A stretch of DNA of 64,000 bases from Hysterangium stoloniferum (taxonomy: Eukaryota > Basidiomycota > Agaricomycetes > Hysterangiales > Hysterangiaceae), in NCBI GenBank assembly GCA_015178975.1, contig WHVD01000033.1, forward strand, positions 186,001 to 250,000, given 5' to 3'. Made by a program: the position numbers and the translations under genes. The notes under the pieces were generated by a model. The model saw nothing but the letters and a program-made list of their open reading frames with translations. It was not told the DNA's origin and ran no database searches. Of the stretch, positions 44,820 to 56,190 are shown piece after piece (the stretch's first letter is position 1; the number at the start of each line of letters is the position of its first letter).

Positions 44820-45700
44820 TTGTCATCTGACGAAGAATTACCCACATTTTTTGGTACTTTCCCACGCCTGTCCAATTGCCCATCGCGCTGCGTGACACTA
44901 AACAAGAAGACTTCTACCCAGCCTCATCACTCAGTAGAATCTATGGCTTCAAGGATAATACCCCCTTTCCTTGGCCCCCTGACTCCAACAGCACTTGAGG
45001 CTTGGCTTGGCCAGTGTGAGGATGGATTCGCCATCCATGCATCCACCAAGACGGACAAGACACCTGCACTCAATGTCACTACACAAATCCGTCTAACCAG
45101 TATGCAGTTACTTGAGCCAACAATGGCAACATGGTGGAGTGGTGGAAGGAAAGATTTTTTAAAGCTACCATCATGGGAATCATTCGAGGCGAAGGTTAAG
45201 GAGAGGTTTATGCCAAAGGGTTACAAGATGCTTGCACTGCGGTCATTCTTCCTCTGTGAACAGGGCAAGCTTCAATTTCTTGATTATGCTGCTGCCCTTG
45301 CGGAAACCCGGAATGCAGTTGGTATTTCCACTATTTCAACCCATATCTACAAGTGCCAACTTCTATTTCATTCCCATCCCATCCTCCTCCTTCATATCAT
45401 GGCCATGCCAGACTTCAACATAGACACTATTGGATTCGACGATCTTGTTTCACTGCTCTCTATGCAATGGGAGAGCCTCATTGCTGAAGGTGTGTCTGGG
45501 CGAATATCCACTCATTCTGCATACTCCCAGCCCCTGGCCCCTGTTGTCCCTGTCCCAACCACAGAAACTCCTCACATGGCACTGCCTCGTCTTACAGATG
45601 CAGAGAGAACACACCTCACTGACCTTGGAGGATGCTGGAAGTGCCGAAAGGTTCCCACAGATGAAGGCTGGACTGACCATGTCGGCCGAACATGCCCTGG
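44820..45700 (+). CDS. GypC gag with zinc knuckle, fused into the GypB LTR
   Basis: The open frame starts before SSDEELPTFFGTFPRLSNCP and shows a gag capsid domain: FLGPLTPTALEAWLGQCEDG, LLEPTMATWWSGGRKDFLKL, SWESFEAKVKERFMPKGYKM and FLDYAAALAETRNAV. It ends with CWKCRKVPTDEGWTDHVGRT CP, a zinc knuckle of type C-x2-C-x12-H-x4-C. The capsid and zinc regions are intact, but the frame then runs into the GypB LTR at 45701 and stops there at about 45992. It is an in-frame but displaced gag. Confidence 0.8.
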
Positions 45701-46511
45701 TGTTATGACCCGGACAAATCCGGCCGGACTCCGGGGACTAACCCGTATGCCCCCACGCACCACAAGCACCAATCGTCTGTTTATAGGATTTCCCGCCCGG
45801 ACTCCGTTATGTCAAGACTCGTTACGTTCAACCTCATTACAACACATATCAGTCACCGGACTTCCCCTGGACTCCGTCTCTGTCTATGTCCGTCTTCGTC
45901 CCACGCATCAGTCACCGGATCCCGCTCAGAATCCCGTCACCGCTCTATCTGAGCCCCGTTCCTGTTTTAGTCAAATGACCTGTCACGATTAGGACTCCGC
46001 TCCCGCTCCGTTTCCCGTTATGGGTTATGCTTTGTCACGATTCGGACTCTGCTCCGTTCCGTTCCGTTCCTAACACCAAAATTGGTGTTTACATTCCCCG
46101 TTTGTGTTTTGTTAGTTTCGTTTTCATTATTACCGGATTAGTATGTTCATTCACTCCATGGTCTATTTAAACTGGCAGATGTTGTACATACAATCCAGTC
46201 AGAAAATTAGCTTAGATTCCCCCCAGTAATCTAATATATTTTCCCTACTCTAATCACACCGCTTGCACTAGTCGGAGCCCGCGGGCTCCGGCATATCTAT
46301 CTCTCTCGACTATCTCGACTCACGACCTCACGACCTCACGACCTACGACCTACGACCCACAAACCCCGCCCGGACTCCCCGGGTTTCCCGTCCGCCTGTT
46401 CGAAATTGGACAACACGATCTAGCGAGGGTGCAGCCTATAAGCTGAAGCCAAGTCCTACCGGATATCCCGCGGGTTTCTCACGAGACCTGCCCTGTGTGT
46501 GTATCCTAACA
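45701..46511 (+). mobile_element. GypB LTR inside GypA
   Basis: A full GypB LTR of 811 bp (starts tgttatgacccgg, ends gtatcctaaca) directly followed by GypB leader and gag, so it is a 5' LTR. The palindrome here is imperfect (aacaccaaaattggtgtt). There is no GypB 3' LTR or target duplication beside it. Confidence 0.92.
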
Positions 46512-46546
46512 GTATTTTCTGACTGATACTCGCAGATTGTTTCATT

Positions 46547-47014
46547 ATGCCACCAAAAAGAAATACACGCGCTCAGGCATCATTACCTGGACCGTCAACT
46601 CTTCATTCCCCGTTATCTCTGTATACCAGCCAGACATCCTTGGACCAACCGGAACCCATGGAAGAAACCCATATCGAAGAAGTCCCGGAGAACCAGGACG
46701 AATCCGAGCACGAGGACGATTCCGTGGCACCCGATAAAGGAAAAGGTGTCGAAAATCCTCCGCCTAATCAGCGACCGCACTTGGGGGATCCTACTTCTGA
46801 GTTTTTAGCAGGCACTATAGATAAATTTATGACGCACCTGCTTGAAGAACGAAAGAAAAAGGAACAAGAACCTCCACGGTCAAAAGTCAATGCTCAGGAA
46901 CCCTTCACGGGTTCCAACCCAAACAAACTTTCCACTTTCCTCATGCAATGTCGCTTCAATTTCCGTGATCATGCCGCTGCATTCTCCACGGACTCCCGAA
47001 AAGTCAACTACGCA
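46547..47014 (+). pseudogene. GypB gag start joined to a foreign pol
   Basis: The frame begins MPPKRNTRAQASLPGPSTLH and stays open through the acidic region and ERKKKEQEPPRSKVNAQEP up to TDSRKVNYA. At 47014/47015 GypB similarity stops and the GypA-type pol begins, reading APIMAAV before a TGA at 47036. Where the GypB copy at 26648 has TGA stops this one has CGA, so it is the less decayed version. Confidence 0.85.
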
Positions 47015-50000
47015 GCTCCCATCATGGCGGCAGTATGAGAACGCATTGAGACCCTTGCCTGCCAGGAAATGTTGGAAAAGAAGGAGGTAGAATTTAAACG
47101 GACCTTTGCTGATTGTTTCCCAGTAAGACTACCCGATACGGCTGATATACCCACACACATCTACCATCACATAAGACTAAAGGATCCATCCAAAGTCACA
47201 ACTGGGTGGGGATATTCAGCTCCAAAGAAATTCCACGATGCCTGGAAGAACTTACTCGAGGAACATTTAGCAGCTGGGCGTATTCGACCGTCCTCTTCAG
47301 AATATGCCTCCCCAGCCTTTTGCGTTCCAAAATATCGTGATGGAGTTCCAGCCTTGGATATCCCACACTTAACCAAAATACCATTCGCGATAAGTACCCC
47401 CTCCCCCGAGTAGATGACATCCTCTCGGACTGCGGCCAAGGAAAATTCTTTGGGAAATTGGATATGACTAACTCCTTCTTCCAGACCAGGGTACACCCAG
47501 ACGACATACACTTCACAGCAGTGCGCACCCCTTGGGGACTTTACGAATGGACAGTAATGCCCATGGGAGGTTGCAATGCACCATCCACACATCAGAGACG
47601 TATGACTGATGCCTTACGCCACCTCTTGGGCAAAGTCTGCCATGTCTATCTGGACGACATCATTATTTGGTCACAGAACCTAGAAGAACACGAAAAACAT
47701 GTGGCCATGGTCTTACAGGCACTTCGCGCAGTAAAACTGTATTGCAATGCAGATAAGTCTATCCTTTTCACTACAGAAATTTCCTTCCTTGGGCACCACA
47801 TTTCAGGGACAGGAATCCGCCCAGATGCTCGCAAAACAGAACACATCACCAACTGGCCTCAGCCCACAACTGCTACCAATGTCCGGGGATTCCTGGGACT
47901 TACCCGATACATCTCAACATTCCTCCCCGCATTGGCAGAACACACCAGTATACTTACCCCACTCACCACCAAATATTGTGATCGCCAATTCCCGGTATGG
48001 ACCTCCACACACCAGAATGCCTTTGATGCAATCAAACAACTCGTTACAGGAGTAGATTGCCTCACTGTCATTGACTACAAGGACACCAGCAAGCAGATCT
48101 ACCTCACTACAGACGCCAGCGACAGGCGCACAGGGGCTGTCCTTAGTTTTGGCAAGGATTGGGCAATAGCACGACCCACTGCTTACGATTCCTACCAGCT
48201 CAACCGCGCTGAAAAAAACTACCCTGTGCATGAAAAGGAACTATTGGCTATCATCAAGGCCCTCAAGAAGTGGCGCACTAGTCTATTAGGTTGTCGTTTC
48301 AAGATGTATACTGACCACCGCATCCTGGAATATTTCCAGTCCCAAAAAGAGATGTCCCGCCGCCAGATGCGATGGTCAATGTACCTCGCAGATTTTGATT
48401 TCCAAATAGTATATATCCGAGGTGAGGACAACACAGTTGCAGATGCCTTATCACGCATGCCCGAAAACAACCCCAACGCCATGCAAGCTGCCTGTGCATT
48501 GGCACATACACGCTCATTAAAAAGGAAGCTTGCAGGGGGTATCCTCAGCATCAACACCGACCCCTCACTCCTAGAAAAGATCCGCCAGGGGTACCTCCAT
48601 GATGACTTCTGCAAACAGCTAACACAGGATATTGCTGCAGGAAGCATCGAAGGGGCACGAAATGAGGCTGGACTCCTATATGTTGGATGCAGACTAGTAA
48701 TTCCCTGGGATACCGCCTTACGGGAAACGCTTTACCACCTCGCTCATGACACTCTAGGCCATTTCGGTTTTGATAAGAGCTATGAATCTCTTCGTCACTC
48801 CTATTACTGGCCTAACATGCGACGGGATTTGGAGTCTGCATACATACCTTCGTGTACTGAATGTCAGCGGAACAAGGATCGCACCAGACAGCCAAGCGGC
48901 CCTCTACATCCCCTCCCTGTTCCCGACAACCGGTTCGATACAGTCGCCATCGACTTTGTGGGTCCACTCCCTGAGGAGAACGGAAAGGATACAGTCATGA
49001 CTATGACAGACACCTTGGGTGCGGATATCCGACTCACTGCCATCCACTCTTCATATACAGCAGCACAAATCGCTGTCGTCCTCTTTAATGAGTGGTACTG
49101 TGAAAATGGCCTGATGCTCCACATTGTCTCCAATCGTGACTCCCTCTTCACTTCCGAACTCTGGAATACCTTGCACAAGCTATCTGGCATGAAACTGAAG
49201 ATGTCCACCGCCTACCACCGACAAAGCCATGGCTCCAGTGAACGAACTAACAAAACGCTGAACCAGATGATTCGTTACCATGTAGACATAAACCAAAAGG
49301 GTTGGACAGCACAACTGCCTCATGTGTGATTTGCCCTAATGAACACAATCAACACATCCACAGGTTTCTCCCCTTTCCAGCTAAAGACTGGCCGCTCCCC
49401 CCGCATTATCCCTCCCCTCAAACCCTTAAGTGCTGATGCCAGCCCCGCCGATATATCTGCATACGAAATTATACGCAGGTTGGAGCTCGACGTTCAGGAG
49501 GCTCAAGACAACCTCACTGCTGCAAAGATTCGACAGGCTTATCATGCCAATGAACATCGTGCGGCCGAACGACCATACCAAATTGGGGATCTCGTCATGT
49601 TGTCCACTACACACCGTCGCCGCAATTACAAACGTAAGGGGAAGAAACGAGCTGCGAAATTCATGCCACGCTTCGATGGCCCCTATGTAGTCACAGAGGC
49701 CTTCCCAGAAAAATCCGTCTACACCCTACGCCTGCCCAACAATCCTACCACATACCCTGGATTCCACTCCAGCCTTCTCAATCCCTTCATCCCCAATGAC
49801 CCCTCCCTCTTCCCCAACCGGGAGCTCATCTGCCCAGGCATAGTGGTCACAGAGGATGGATCCGAAGAAACCCTCATTGACAAGATTGTCGATGCACGTC
49901 GCCGAGGCCGGGGGATCCAATACCTTGTGCGATGGGTCGGTTTTGGGAAAGATCATGACGAATGGCTACCCCACAAGTCCCTGGAGGATACGGAGGCTTT

Positions 50001-50037
50001 GGACATTTGGGAGAATGAAAATGGGTTGGAGATCTAA
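47015..50037 (+). pseudogene. GypA pol: reverse transcriptase, RNase H, integrase, chromodomain
   Basis: It opens with ERIETLACQEMLEKKEVEFK, then RT. Around 47340-47380 a deletion with frameshift removes the block normally reading as a W-V-D-Y-R-x-L-N motif; the frame resumes at RDKYPLPRVDDIL. The catalytic motif CHVYLDDIIIWS is present, as are RNase H (LTTDASDRRTGAVLSFGKDW, NYPVHEKELLAII) and a zinc region (CTECQRNKDRT). In the integrase core the second catalytic aspartate is asparagine (HIVSNRDSLF, AAT at 49132). A TGA interrupts at 49327. The end is a chromodomain (GIQYLVRWVGFGKDHDEWLP). The protein is therefore inactive. Confidence 0.92.
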
Positions 50038-50050
50038 CGACAGAAAATTT

Positions 50051-50066
50051 TTAGAGGGGGGAGGGG
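50051..50066 (+). other. GypA polypurine tract
   Basis: The sequence ttagaggggggagggg ends directly at the 3' LTR start. This is the position and composition expected of the plus-strand primer. Confidence 0.85.
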
Positions 50067-50434
50067 TGTAATCCTGGCCGCCTTACTACACATACAGAGC
50101 CGCAGCTCTGACCACTGGCGACCCCTGGCCACCTTTCCACTATTCCCCCGATCGAGTGCCAACCCGCTATTGGAATTGATCACGGGCCCACTCCCCTAAT
50201 GGTTGTCCTCCTGGTTGAACCGGATCAAGATCCTATTTCGCCTTCCTCGTCTTGACTACACAATTCCAGACCCCTCATTCCTGTTCCTATCTCGGTTGTT
50301 AAGGTCACGCAATAATCTCACAATCTATATAATAGCTGCACTACATACATCTGTAAAGAAGATAGAGAAGTATGAAAAACACGATACTCTTGTCCTGTCT
50401 GTTACTGAGTGAGGCTGATACCCACAGCCTTACA
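50067..50434 (+). mobile_element. GypA 3' LTR
   Basis: 368 bp. It differs from the 5' LTR by five transitions, each changing a CG of the 5' copy into TG or CA, and one extra A in an A-run near 50375. Target copy CTCAC follows at 50435-50439. Confidence 0.93.
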
Positions 50435-50439
50435 CTCAC

Positions 50440-50880
50440 ACAGCATATAATAATGGTTCAGTCGATTGTCACATAGTATAGCATTTCTCAACGTCAGAGT
50501 TGAAAGCAAAATGGGTTTTCTGATATCGAGAAGTGACATTGCCATGTACCTTATAAATGCAGTCCAAAGTGATATCCAATGGTTACTGCTTTCAAGTTGC
50601 CGCTGCCAGGCTCAGGCTTTGTCCAGAGAGATTGCACACTTCCCGTTTTTTATTTTGCAAACTTTCACCGAGGAGAAACCCGGGGCCAGTGATGGCCTAG
50701 TCCCATTAAGGGTAAGCAACGTGATTTTTTCATTCGCCCTTGCCATATCCTTGGTTGTGACGAAACCATCCGGGTGTGTATTAACCCATTCTAAATATAA
50801 TCTCGTCTCAGGCGACACTGACAGCTAGCCTTATTATTATCTCTCTGTCTGATTGCAGTCAACTGACATGGAAGCAGCAG
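50440..50880 (-). pseudogene. R1-A repeated gene, 5' part of the copy split by GypA
   Basis: Minus-strand 50818-50612 reads LEWVNTHPDGFVTTKDMARA and LAPGFSSVKVCKIKNGKCAI. The next block (about 50560-50450) carries the HGNVTSRYQ region in broken frames. It joins the R1-A sequence left of the GypA 5' LTR once GypA and one CTCAC are removed. Confidence 0.6.
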
Positions 50881-52033
50881 GGGAACAGTCAGGATAGGGA
50901 GTAAAATAATTGACATGGCGTGTAGTTTGACCCTAACGACTGAAACATTGAAACAGACCATAAACCAGAAAATCTCGGGCTCCACGTGGCGGGTTGTGGG
51001 TATTCTTCAGCTCGCAGTTGATATGGGATTCCGCCTGACATGACCACGAGCTACCTTTGTCTTATACAAGGTGAAAGCTCACGACATGTGAAGAAATGTC
51101 GGTCTCTTGATCATGGTGTTGTCCATTGGTTTGGCCCCGGCTTCCTGTTCTCCCAAACAAAGGACACGAGAAGAATGGTGGGACCGCCTGCTTTGAGACG
51201 CCGTAGTGATATTCGATCAACATTGTTACTGCTAGTATATGTGATGTGATTTCAAAGAGTAGTCATTGGAGTATATTCAACACCAGTGTAGAGAACCTCG
51301 CAGCAACTATTTCAAGTGACGATCTTCGATCCTAAATTGTATCAAATTATGTAGCTTCATACAACTCTCAAGTTCGCGTCCTGTTTGGAATGATTGCCAT
51401 TGATAAATAGGATATCAGTCTAGCCGCTGGTGGTCGCCGCGAGTGTATTCAATGCATGTATGGCATCAACAGGTGCAACATGCAGAGCACGCGGCGGCGG
51501 CAGCGAAAAGTGACTGTATGCGCTCTTATATTTGCTCGGCCTATGGCAGCTTTATTGTCAAGTTTTGAATGAAAGTGAATTAGTTTAAGGAATTCGCCCA
51601 GCACATTTGACTCACACGGTGTGCAGGCCCTTGGGGAAGATCATGGATCTTGTCGATTGAACATTACCCTGAAGGTATGACGAGCCTGAACGAGACATGT
51701 ATCAAATTTGGGATGGGGAGACCTTTTTCAGACCTCCAGTGATATCTTACTTTAAAATGCAGATGTTAGTCTAGTCACGGCTAGTGGAAATGTATTCAAC
51801 ACATTTATGGGGACAACTGAGGAGCTCGCGGCGATAATGAAAAGTGACTATATAGTTTTTACATAGGTTCAAACCATATAAATTTATAACATCTGCAACC
51901 CCGGCTGCAATCCTGATTTGGTTGAGATGTGTCGGCATCATAGAAGAGAAATGATTAGAAAGTCTATCCAATCGATGGTGTAAGACCATTTCCAGGGCAA
52001 CCATGTGCCTTTAACACTGATAGGGAGGTCTAA
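50881..52033 (-). repeat. R1 spacer repeat
   Basis: It follows the same order as 57110-58260: gaaacattgaaacagacca, ctcccaaacaaaggacacga, gaacctcgcagcaactattt, cggcctatggcagctttatt, and gaagatcatggatcttgtcg. These spacers lie downstream of the R1-A genes and upstream of the next gene copy in the array. I see no gene. Confidence 0.55.
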
Positions 52034-53930
52034 TTAGACTGTACCGACACAAGTGGAAGGTGTGGCGACCACGCAAAGAAAGGAACGTGCGGTGAAATCT
52101 AAATTTTTAAACCAGTAATTGAAGGGTTTGTCGTTCGTCGTGCCGCACATAATATCACAACGTGGAAGAAGAGAAACGAGAATGGCGATAGTATTGAGGC
52201 TGCGCACTGTGGTACATGCGGATTCGGGCTCAGAGAATCCAGCTATCATCTTCAGAGTAACCGATATGATTATCTCGGCACAATCCAAGAGTGCGTAATG
52301 TGGACTCGCTTCCATCAAAATCAGACTGGTAGGACAATTTCATGGGCGGATGTAAGACGGTGCTATAAGGTAAAATAGTGTGAACGTACCTTACGACGGG
52401 CAAAATGATCGAAGCCACCACACAGAGCTGGTTGATGTGATCGGTGAGAAGCGTGCTGTCATTGAAGAAGATTTGCAAGGAGCACATACTCCAAAACAGT
52501 GAATCTGATGTCCTCAAATCAACATGAAGTGTCAATGACGCTATATGCATGTTTATGTCGTCCAATAAAACCCTCAATACAGCTCCGGCGATATCTCGAA
52601 ACCATGCATCTTGGTGAATGCAACACAATAGAAGCCGGATAGGAGACTCATAAATGTGAAGTCGTTGTGTCTGATTTTGTGCGTTATGGTTTTGGTGGGA
52701 AGGATGAAATGGTGTGATGGCACGACGCACGGTTGTAACCAGAATTCAATGCAACCTCTGATCGCCGTCAGCTCCTTTACAGATAGTGGACGCATGTGGC
52801 AGATCGCTTCCACGATATACATAAGGCCGAAAAGGGGTAAGCGCTGATTAAATCCTGAGACATAATGAGATTCTGAAAAATGACCAGCGATGTGTATGAT
52901 AAATGTTGATGCAACCTCATCCAAGTTGGTGTGCAGCGGTGACTTGACTAAAACATTGTAAAGTGATGATGTAATCGCAGTTGACGTGATGGCAGGTGAC
53001 GCGTCTCTATCTAACCCATGAACGCCGGGGCAGTGAAAGAAGGCCCAAGCCAAAAATGTAAGCTCGGTAGTGTGACTTTTACCGCTCTGCCACAAGGGAC
53101 GTGAAAATATCGGGAACATCTTTAAAACTTCCGTCGCTCTTCTCCAAATTTGAGGTGGGTATATAGGTCTACGACTCAGATATGAGTATTTCCAGTGTAT
53201 TCAATGGTTTGTATCCCTACCTCGCTAAATCAGCACTTTCTTGAACTAGTCTTCCCAGTCTTGGCAGCGTAAGATGCTTCTGTAGAAACTTGCTAAAGCC
53301 ACCATCGTCTCGTAACAAACGGGTGATTTCCCGGTATATTGTCAGCTTTGCGATCAGTGAAGCTGTCTTAGCACTGTGAAGGACTTTCATCCCAACCCTT
53401 TCCAAACCGACTCCACAGTAATACCCGGGGCCAATTTCAATACTTGACATTGTCCCCTGACTCCGGAAGATCATTCCCCAGTCATCGGCATGACTGCAAT
53501 AGGGGCTGAGGTTGGATGTTGTGTTCGTGGATAGCTTAACAACATTTGGTGGGTCATGGTAGCCCGTTTCTCCTTGACACTGAATACACAGCATGTAACA
53601 CATCACATGGAAATAGGATTATACTTTACTCACCCACTCGTCAACCCAAATCTCTATATGGTTTGCAGACAGCTGCATGTGTTGCCTCCTATCGGGGGTC
53701 TGATAACATAAATCATGGCCGGGTTCGTTACAACCCCATCATTCTCGAAGCTTCTTCCTGAATCTCTCTCTCATCTCTTTAACGATCTCCTCCTGTTGCT
53801 CTGAACTCAATACACTGGGGGAAACTAAGGGTGGGAGTTCCTCAATGTCTTCAAGGTCGATCCTAGCCGTTGCCGAATCGTGATTCCCCCGAGTCGTCTC
53901 GTCAGAAGTAGACATTGGTAGGTAGCGGTC
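52034..53930 (-). pseudogene. R1-A repeated gene, near-complete 3' two thirds
   Basis: From right to left: the MSTS start region and LPPLVSPSVLSSEQQ (about 53910-53780); CNEPGHDLCYQTP (about 53720); CQGETGYHDPPNVVKLSTNT, GPGYYCGVGLERVGMKVLHS and LRDDGGFSKFLQKHLTLPRL (53606-53217); HCPGVHGLDRDASPAITSTA and HTNLDEVASTFIIHIAGHFS (53119 on); RPLSVKELTAIRGCIEF and HHFILPTKT; CCIHQDAWFRDIAGAVLRVL (52730 on); and FLCVVATPSTCVGTV at the end. There are several frame breaks, consistent with introns plus decay. No known domain. Confidence 0.6.
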
Positions 53931-54292
53931 TTACTTACATGAGAAGTGGGTGCCTCGCCTTTATGCCCCCATTGGTCAGAGAGTCAATTCCACCAAGGTA
54001 CAGCCTTATGGCTGTGCTTACACCGGATTCACAGCATGTCATCCCTGCGATCGGAAGCAAAATCCCTTCACCTTCCTTGACCTATATAGATTCCAGTGGA
54101 CGTAGTTACTTTACTACGTTCTTACACCTTCTGCTGAAGGCTCACACAGTATCTAATAATAATAGTTTAGACAATTGTGATCCCATGATATAGTATTTAA
54201 GGGTGTTATTCAGCATCAGGGTTGAAAGTAAAATGGCTTTTCTCTTATTCGAGAAGTGGGATTACCTTGAATAATATTAATGCACTCCAGAG

Positions 54293-54594
54293 TGTTGGAA
54301 ACCACTAAGCCAACGTTGGCTTAGTGGTTTCCAAACTCCGACCCGAAGGTCAGTAGTAACTCCCCTATGACTTGTTTAAGGCCGGTAGCCAACATTGTGT
54401 GGGCCAACATATATATTAAGTAATTTTTATCCCTCTTAATGCCACTTATAAGTTATTTTTGCCACTTATTTTTGGGCTTGAAACTATTGGTATGGGCGGG
54501 GATTGAACTCACGACCTTGTGGGGTCTTCGGAGTATCGGAGTTTACTTTATGTTGGAAACCACTAAGCCAACGTTGGCTGAGTGGTTTCCAACA
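54293..54594 (-). mobile_element. 302-bp tRNA-related element with twin palindromic ends
   Basis: It begins TGTTGGAAACC and ends GGTTTCCAACA, flanked by CAGAG on both sides (54288-54292 and 54595-54599). Each end is a palindrome: 40 bases, perfect, at 54295-54334; 44 bases with one mismatch at 54551-54594. On the minus strand the right half reads like a type II tRNA (Leu/Ser): an A-box-like TGGCTTAGTGGTTTCC, then GTGAGTTCAATCCCCGC as T arm, then CCATACCA including a CCA end. It is therefore either a tRNA-derived SINE or a miniature LTR-type element. TG...CA ends and a 5-bp duplication favour the latter. Confidence 0.7.
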
Positions 54595-54712
54595 CAGAGC
54601 TATGCTGATCCGCTGCCACTCCCAAGTTGTCATTGTTAACCTGAAACTTTTCTTGTGAGAATGCGGGCTGGCTGTTCAATTTTATCAAAACCTTCAACGA
54701 GGAGAAACCCAG

Positions 54713-54900
54713 TGTAAGCCTGGTGGCTTACGACATACTCATTATGTTATCACAGATGCGCATAGTAGTTTTTTCATATCGTTTTACTTACTGTCATCAT
54801 CGTGTATCGTACTCGCCATTCTCAAGGAATACAGTCTTGTCCTATCAACGTCTGGACCGACCGATACCAATGTAAGGTTGCATTAGACAGCAGCCTTTCA
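54713..54900 (+). mobile_element. Mini-LTR copy 1 (188 bp)
   Basis: It starts TGTAAGCCTGGTGGC and ends CAGCAGCCTTTCA. CCCAG is duplicated at 54708-54712 and 54901-54905. The reverse copy is at 59898-60095. It has no coding content, and its ends resemble those of the GypA/GypC LTR group, so it is probably a solo LTR of a miniature or related element. Confidence 0.85.
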
Positions 54901-55200
54901 CCCAGGGCAAGTGATGGTCTAGTCACATGTGATTTCTTCAATCGCTCTCACCAAATCCCTGGTTGTGACAAATCCTTAATTGTAACAAATCCATCCGGGT
55001 GTGTATTAACAGATTCTAAATATAATATCATCTGAGGCAATAGTGACAGCTAGCCTTATTATTGTCTGTCTGTCTGAGTGGAATGTTCCGCCCCAGGCTC
55101 ACAGGAGTAATGCGTGGACATTGCTCTTCAAAGCAACGGTGACAAGGTAGATCAAGCATTGTGACCCACCCGTAGTTTGACCTATTTCAGCTCTTGCGGT

Positions 55201-56160
55201 TTGTAAAGACTCACAACTCCAGCAACATGTCTAAACCATAAATGTTGATGGCTGCAACCCACGAATAGCTGAATAGGATCTTGGTTAACTCAATGTCGTT
55301 ACTGGCTATTCTGGCGACAATGGTTTTCGTCAACAGGATGAGGTGTGGTGGGACGATGCACTATTATAACAAGAATTCAAGTAGTCTCTGATCGCAGCGA
55401 CTTCTTCTACACACTGCTGATGCACATGGTAGATGGTCATGAGATACGCAAGCCCGCCAATTGAGTAGAGTATTTTCATGATCAAATGTTGATACATTTG
55501 GGGGACTTGTATGATAAATGTCGATGCAACATCATCAAAGTTGGTGTTTAGTGGTGGTTTGGCGGGACTATTGAAAAATAATAACTTCATTGCAATTGAT
55601 CAACACCGGGGCACCATATGAAGGTAGAGCTCAAAGACATCAGGAGCTTGGCAGTGTGATCTCTCCGGTGTATATAGAGTGAAAACCACCAGAATAGGGA
55701 TAAAATAATTGACGCTCCCTGCAGAATTTCGTGGGTCTACGAAGACGTGAGTATTTTGAGTGTACTCAATGATTGACGCTGAGCTATCCCTACCTCATTC
55801 AATCAATGCTCTGGTGAATTAGTCTGCCAAGTCTTACCAGAGTGTAATTCTCAGTCAGGAATCCGTCAAACCGGGGTGCTGTGAGACCATTCCCTAGTCT
55901 GCGGTATGACTGAGATCTGGGGTGAGGCAGGATGTGGCGTTCGTGGACTCCCTGGCATCCTAACCATAGTCAGGGGGTCATGGTAATTTGTCTCCCCTGG
56001 GCAGTGAAACATCCAGTTTGTCAACAGTCGTGCAGCAAGAATTAAACTCAAGCCAGCTGTTGGTTGAATAATGGCCATCCGTATCCAATTCTATCATAAT
56101 CCCAACACAAGATTTCTAGTTTAAACAATGTTATATCACCCCAATGAGGAGTGCATTCCT
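55201..56160 (-). pseudogene. R1-B repeated gene, downstream part
   Basis: Minus-strand 56078-55866 reads ILAARLLTNWMFHCPGETNY and then HDPLTMVRMPGSPRTPHPAS. 55590-55330 reads LNTNFDDVASTFIIQVPQMY and HVHQQCVEEVAAIRDYLNSC. These align with CQGETGYHDPPNVVKIST and HTNLDEVASTFIIHIA of R1-A, showing that R1-A and R1-B are distant paralogues. The frame is cut by the LTR at 56161. Confidence 0.5.
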
Positions 56161-56190
56161 TGTTAAAACTGCCTCCACTGTCTCCAAAAC

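Larger units (their letters stand above)
43144..50434 (+). mobile_element. GypA, chimeric Ty3/gypsy chromovirus
   Basis: LTRs of 367 and 368 bp (43144-43510 and 50067-50434) start TGTAATCCTGGCC and end CAGCCTTACA. The target CTCAC is duplicated at 43139-43143 and 50435-50439, and the R1-A host sequence reads on across the site. The inside is a mosaic: GypA gag start, then a GypC LTR and gag (44223-45700), then a GypB LTR and gag start (45701-47014), then a pol with integrase and chromodomain. None of the inner LTRs has a partner. The two GypA LTRs differ by five transitions, all at CpG, and one single-base indel, so the insertion is fairly young. Confidence 0.9.
53931..55200 (-). repeat. R1-A 5' part carrying two small insertions
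   Basis: Blocks correspond to the R1-A first modules: NTHPDG-type coding near 55010-54960 (with stops) and the EGEGILLP-like region near 54070-54000. The tRNA-related element (54293-54594) and a mini-LTR (54713-54900) interrupt it, both with target duplications. Confidence 0.5.
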
